From NCBI RefSeq assembly GCF_010725885.1, contig NZ_AP022600.1, forward strand, positions 868,001 through 932,000: a stretch of DNA of 64,000 nt, written 5' to 3'. Positions 63,501 through 64,000 of this stretch are shown piece by piece (positions within the stretch are counted from its first letter, which is position 1; the number at the start of each line of letters is the position of its first letter). Source of the stretch: Mycolicibacterium tokaiense (GTDB lineage Bacteria > Actinomycetota > Actinomycetes > Mycobacteriales > Mycobacteriaceae). Under the pieces are notes generated by a model. The model did not search any database and was not told the origin of the DNA. It saw only the letters and a list, made by a program, of their open reading frames with translations. Made by a program: the position numbers and the translations under genes.

Positions 63501-63748
63501 AGGGTCTGGGCATCGCCGCGGGTGCCAAGCGTCCCGGCGCCAAGAAGACAGCCGCGGCACCGCAGCCCGCGGCAGCCACACCCGATCCGGAGCCGACCCC
63601 GGAGCCTGAGCCTGAGCCTGAAGCCGAGGCGCCGGAAGCCCCGTCCGCCAATGGATCCGGCAACGGTGAGGCCCGTGTCGTCGGCGATGAGCCACCCGTC
63701 AAGGGCCTCGGCATCGCCAAGGGCGCCCGCCGCCCGGGCAAGCGCTGA
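60560..63748 (+). CDS. Membrane iron-sulfur reductase with heterodisulfide-reductase-like CCG domains (Rv0338c type)
   Basis: The 1062-residue protein has an N-terminal membrane part with about five spans. Two 4Fe-4S motifs follow (CTECGRCQSQCP near 300; CTTCGACVEQCP near 413), then two CCG cysteine-rich domains (GCAGAYED..., CPHCFNT and DPCYLGRH...CCGAGGARMW). The last 310 residues are Ala/Pro/Lys/Glu-rich with six copies of PVKGLGIAxGAKRPG. M. tuberculosis Rv0338c is reported essential. The electron donor and acceptor are not known. GTG start follows GGGGAGG. Confidence 0.9.
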   Translation: MGTLEWVRLVIGLLATAVVAALAVKRVLWLVNLIRSGQPISDAAGRKDDIPDRVKAQFTEVLGQAKLLKWNLPGIAHFFTMWGFFILASVYLEAYGVLFNPEFHIPLIGRWDALGFLQDFFALAVLLGIIVFSIIRLRSEPKEHGRDSRFYGSHTGGAWLILFMIFLVILTYAIFRAAAVNNLGEAFPYGWGAFLSHGLAVVLEPLGQSANHVIETVALLAHIGVMLVFLLIVLHSKHLHIGLAPINVTFKRLPDGLGPLLPMESGGELIDFEDPAEDAVLGRGKIEDFSWKGYLDFTTCTECGRCQSQCPAWNTGKPLSPKLVIMNLRDHLFAKAPYILGDKESPLENTPEGGLGEEVRGEKKSEEHAHEHVPESGFERIMGSGPEQATRPLVGTLEQGGVIDPDVLWSCTTCGACVEQCPVDIEHIDHIVDMRRYQVLMESEFPSELGVLFKNLENKGNPWGQNAKDRLTWIDEVEFDIPVYGKDVDSFDGYEYLFWVGCAGAYEDRAKRTTKAVAELLSVAGVKFLVLGDGETCTGDSARRSGNEFLFQQLAAQNIETINDLFEGVETVDRKVVVTCPHCFNTLGREYTQVGANYTVLHHTQLLNRLVRDKKLVPVNTVSQDITYHDPCYLGRHNKVYEAPRDLVGAAGATLKEMPRHADRGLCCGAGGARMWMEEHIGKRVNVERSEEAVDTGASAIATGCPFCRVMMTDGVDDVTATRSLEKPPEVLDVAQLLLGSLDLSSVTLPAKGSAAAEAEKRAAARAEAQPEAPAEVEAEEAPAAEVAEEAPAEVKTQAPVKGLGMAGAAKRPGAKKAAPAAAAPAQEEAKAEAPVKGLGIAGGAKRPGAKKAASAAAAPAQEAPKTEAPVKGLGIAGGAKRPGAKKAAPASAAAPAAEPAAAEETPKAEAPVKGLGIAAGARRPGAKKAPAAASPNEGAATVVQPANVDPDEAESGTQAADSADSNRGLDSAVKTEPPVKGLGIAAGAKRPGAKKTAAAPQPAAATPDPEPTPEPEPEPEAEAPEAPSANGSGNGEARVVGDEPPVKGLGIAKGARRPGKR

Positions 63749-63763
63749 CCCACTCCTCGAGAC

Positions 63764-63807
63764 TGCACACAGTGCGCGCTTTCCGCCGAAAGCTCGCACT
63801 GTGTGCA
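63764..63807 (+). terminator. 20-bp hairpin (19 pairs) after the Fe-S reductase gene
   Basis: TGCACACAGTGCGC-type arms pair in 19 of 20 positions around CGCC and lie 15 nt after the stop, with AATTTC following. The hairpin overlaps the start of the next gene. Confidence 0.7.
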
Positions 63808-64000
63808 ATTTCGGCGTTGGTGGCGGCCCTCGGACTGGCCACTCCGGCGGCCGCAGCACCCGCGGACTGCGTGGTAGTCGACACCGACTTCGACATCGAC
63901 GACCTGATGTCCATCCCCACCGTCATCGGAGCCCGTCATGTCGCGGCGGTGGTGACCACCGAGGGTTTCACCCGGGCCCCGATGGGCGCCTCGGCCGTCG
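63772..64000 (+). CDS. Secreted nucleoside-hydrolase-like protein (N-terminal part)
   Basis: The frame from GTG 63772 is open to the window end. A signal peptide (VRAFRRKLALCAISALVAALG, cut near APAD) is followed by VVVDTDFDIDDLMSIPTVIGA, which carries the DTDxxxDD calcium site of inosine-uridine nucleoside hydrolases. The exported location is unusual for that family but known in actinobacteria. The first codons lie within a terminator-like hairpin, so the true start could be slightly different. Confidence 0.7.
   Translation, partial: MRAFRRKLALCAISALVAALGLATPAAAAPADCVVVDTDFDIDDLMSIPTVIGARHVAAVVTTEGFTRAPMGASAV

Noticed and set aside
60437..63859. A 1140-codon open frame on the minus strand opposite the Fe-S reductase gene
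   Set aside because: It is the complement of a strongly supported gene in high-GC DNA; its translation is repetitive and rich in Arg/Gly/His without known domains.

Overview
The window is high-GC actinobacterial DNA and looks like a fast-growing Mycolicibacterium/Mycobacterium. The right half follows the M. tuberculosis Rv0338c-Rv0353 block in reverse: an Rv0338c-type iron-sulfur reductase, iniR (Rv0339c type), an Rv0340-type protein, iniB, iniA, iniC, an LpqJ-like lipoprotein, then dnaK-grpE-dnaJ-hspR. An Rv0385-type flavohemoglobin lies further left. Leaderless GTG/ATG genes and a HAIR element before dnaK fit this assignment. No tRNA, rRNA, CRISPR array or insertion sequence was seen.

Region 1 (1-3.7 kb) holds the start of an FAD-linked oxidase, a GntR/FCD regulator with a perfect 15-bp inverted-repeat operator, a secreted serine hydrolase and an Old Yellow Enzyme relative. 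Region 2 (3.9-28.9 kb) is a catabolic island. It has an NCS2 nucleobase permease and an isochorismatase-type hydrolase. A minus-strand operon of nine genes follows (nitrilase, FAD subunit, Mo large subunit 2, 2Fe-2S subunit, Mo large subunit 1, cyclase-family hydrolase, CoxG, carboxymuconolactone decarboxylase, quinone reductase). Next come a Rieske oxygenase with its reductase, a bicupin, a branched-chain-amino-acid-type ABC importer, two XRE-cupin regulators and a guanine-deaminase-like amidohydrolase. Together they suggest import, hydroxylation and hydrolytic opening of an N-heterocycle, possibly purine- or pyrimidine-like. The substrate cannot be read from the sequence.

Region 3 (29-33 kb) carries a GAP-family membrane protein, a diguanylate cyclase, a small membrane protein, a type II flavohemoglobin and an aldose epimerase. 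Region 4 (33.2-39.5 kb) is a self-contained nitrile/amide locus. It encodes a cobalt-type nitrile hydratase, a His-tailed accessory protein, a DUF1097 membrane protein, MarR-like and AmiC-like regulators, a CbtAB cobalt importer and an acetamidase/formamidase.

Region 5 (39.6-44 kb) is the hspR-dnaJ-grpE-dnaK stress operon. Region 6 (43.9-47.4 kb) holds two near-identical small secreted proteins flanking a polytopic membrane protein, then an LpqJ-like lipoprotein. Region 7 (47.4-60.4 kb) is an expanded ini (cell-envelope stress) locus. Besides the dynamin-like IniA/IniC, IniB, an IniB-like paralogue and IniR, it contains an Hsp70-like ATPase and three further single-pass proteins. These four share an aromatic-basic motif, a membrane segment and a Thr/Pro-rich tail. 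Three of them have matching leaderless promoters, and TAGGGG triplets lie upstream of iniB and of its paralogue. This expanded ini system is the best candidate for a poorly described multi-protein envelope machine. The window ends with the Rv0338c-type reductase and the start of a secreted nucleoside-hydrolase-like protein.
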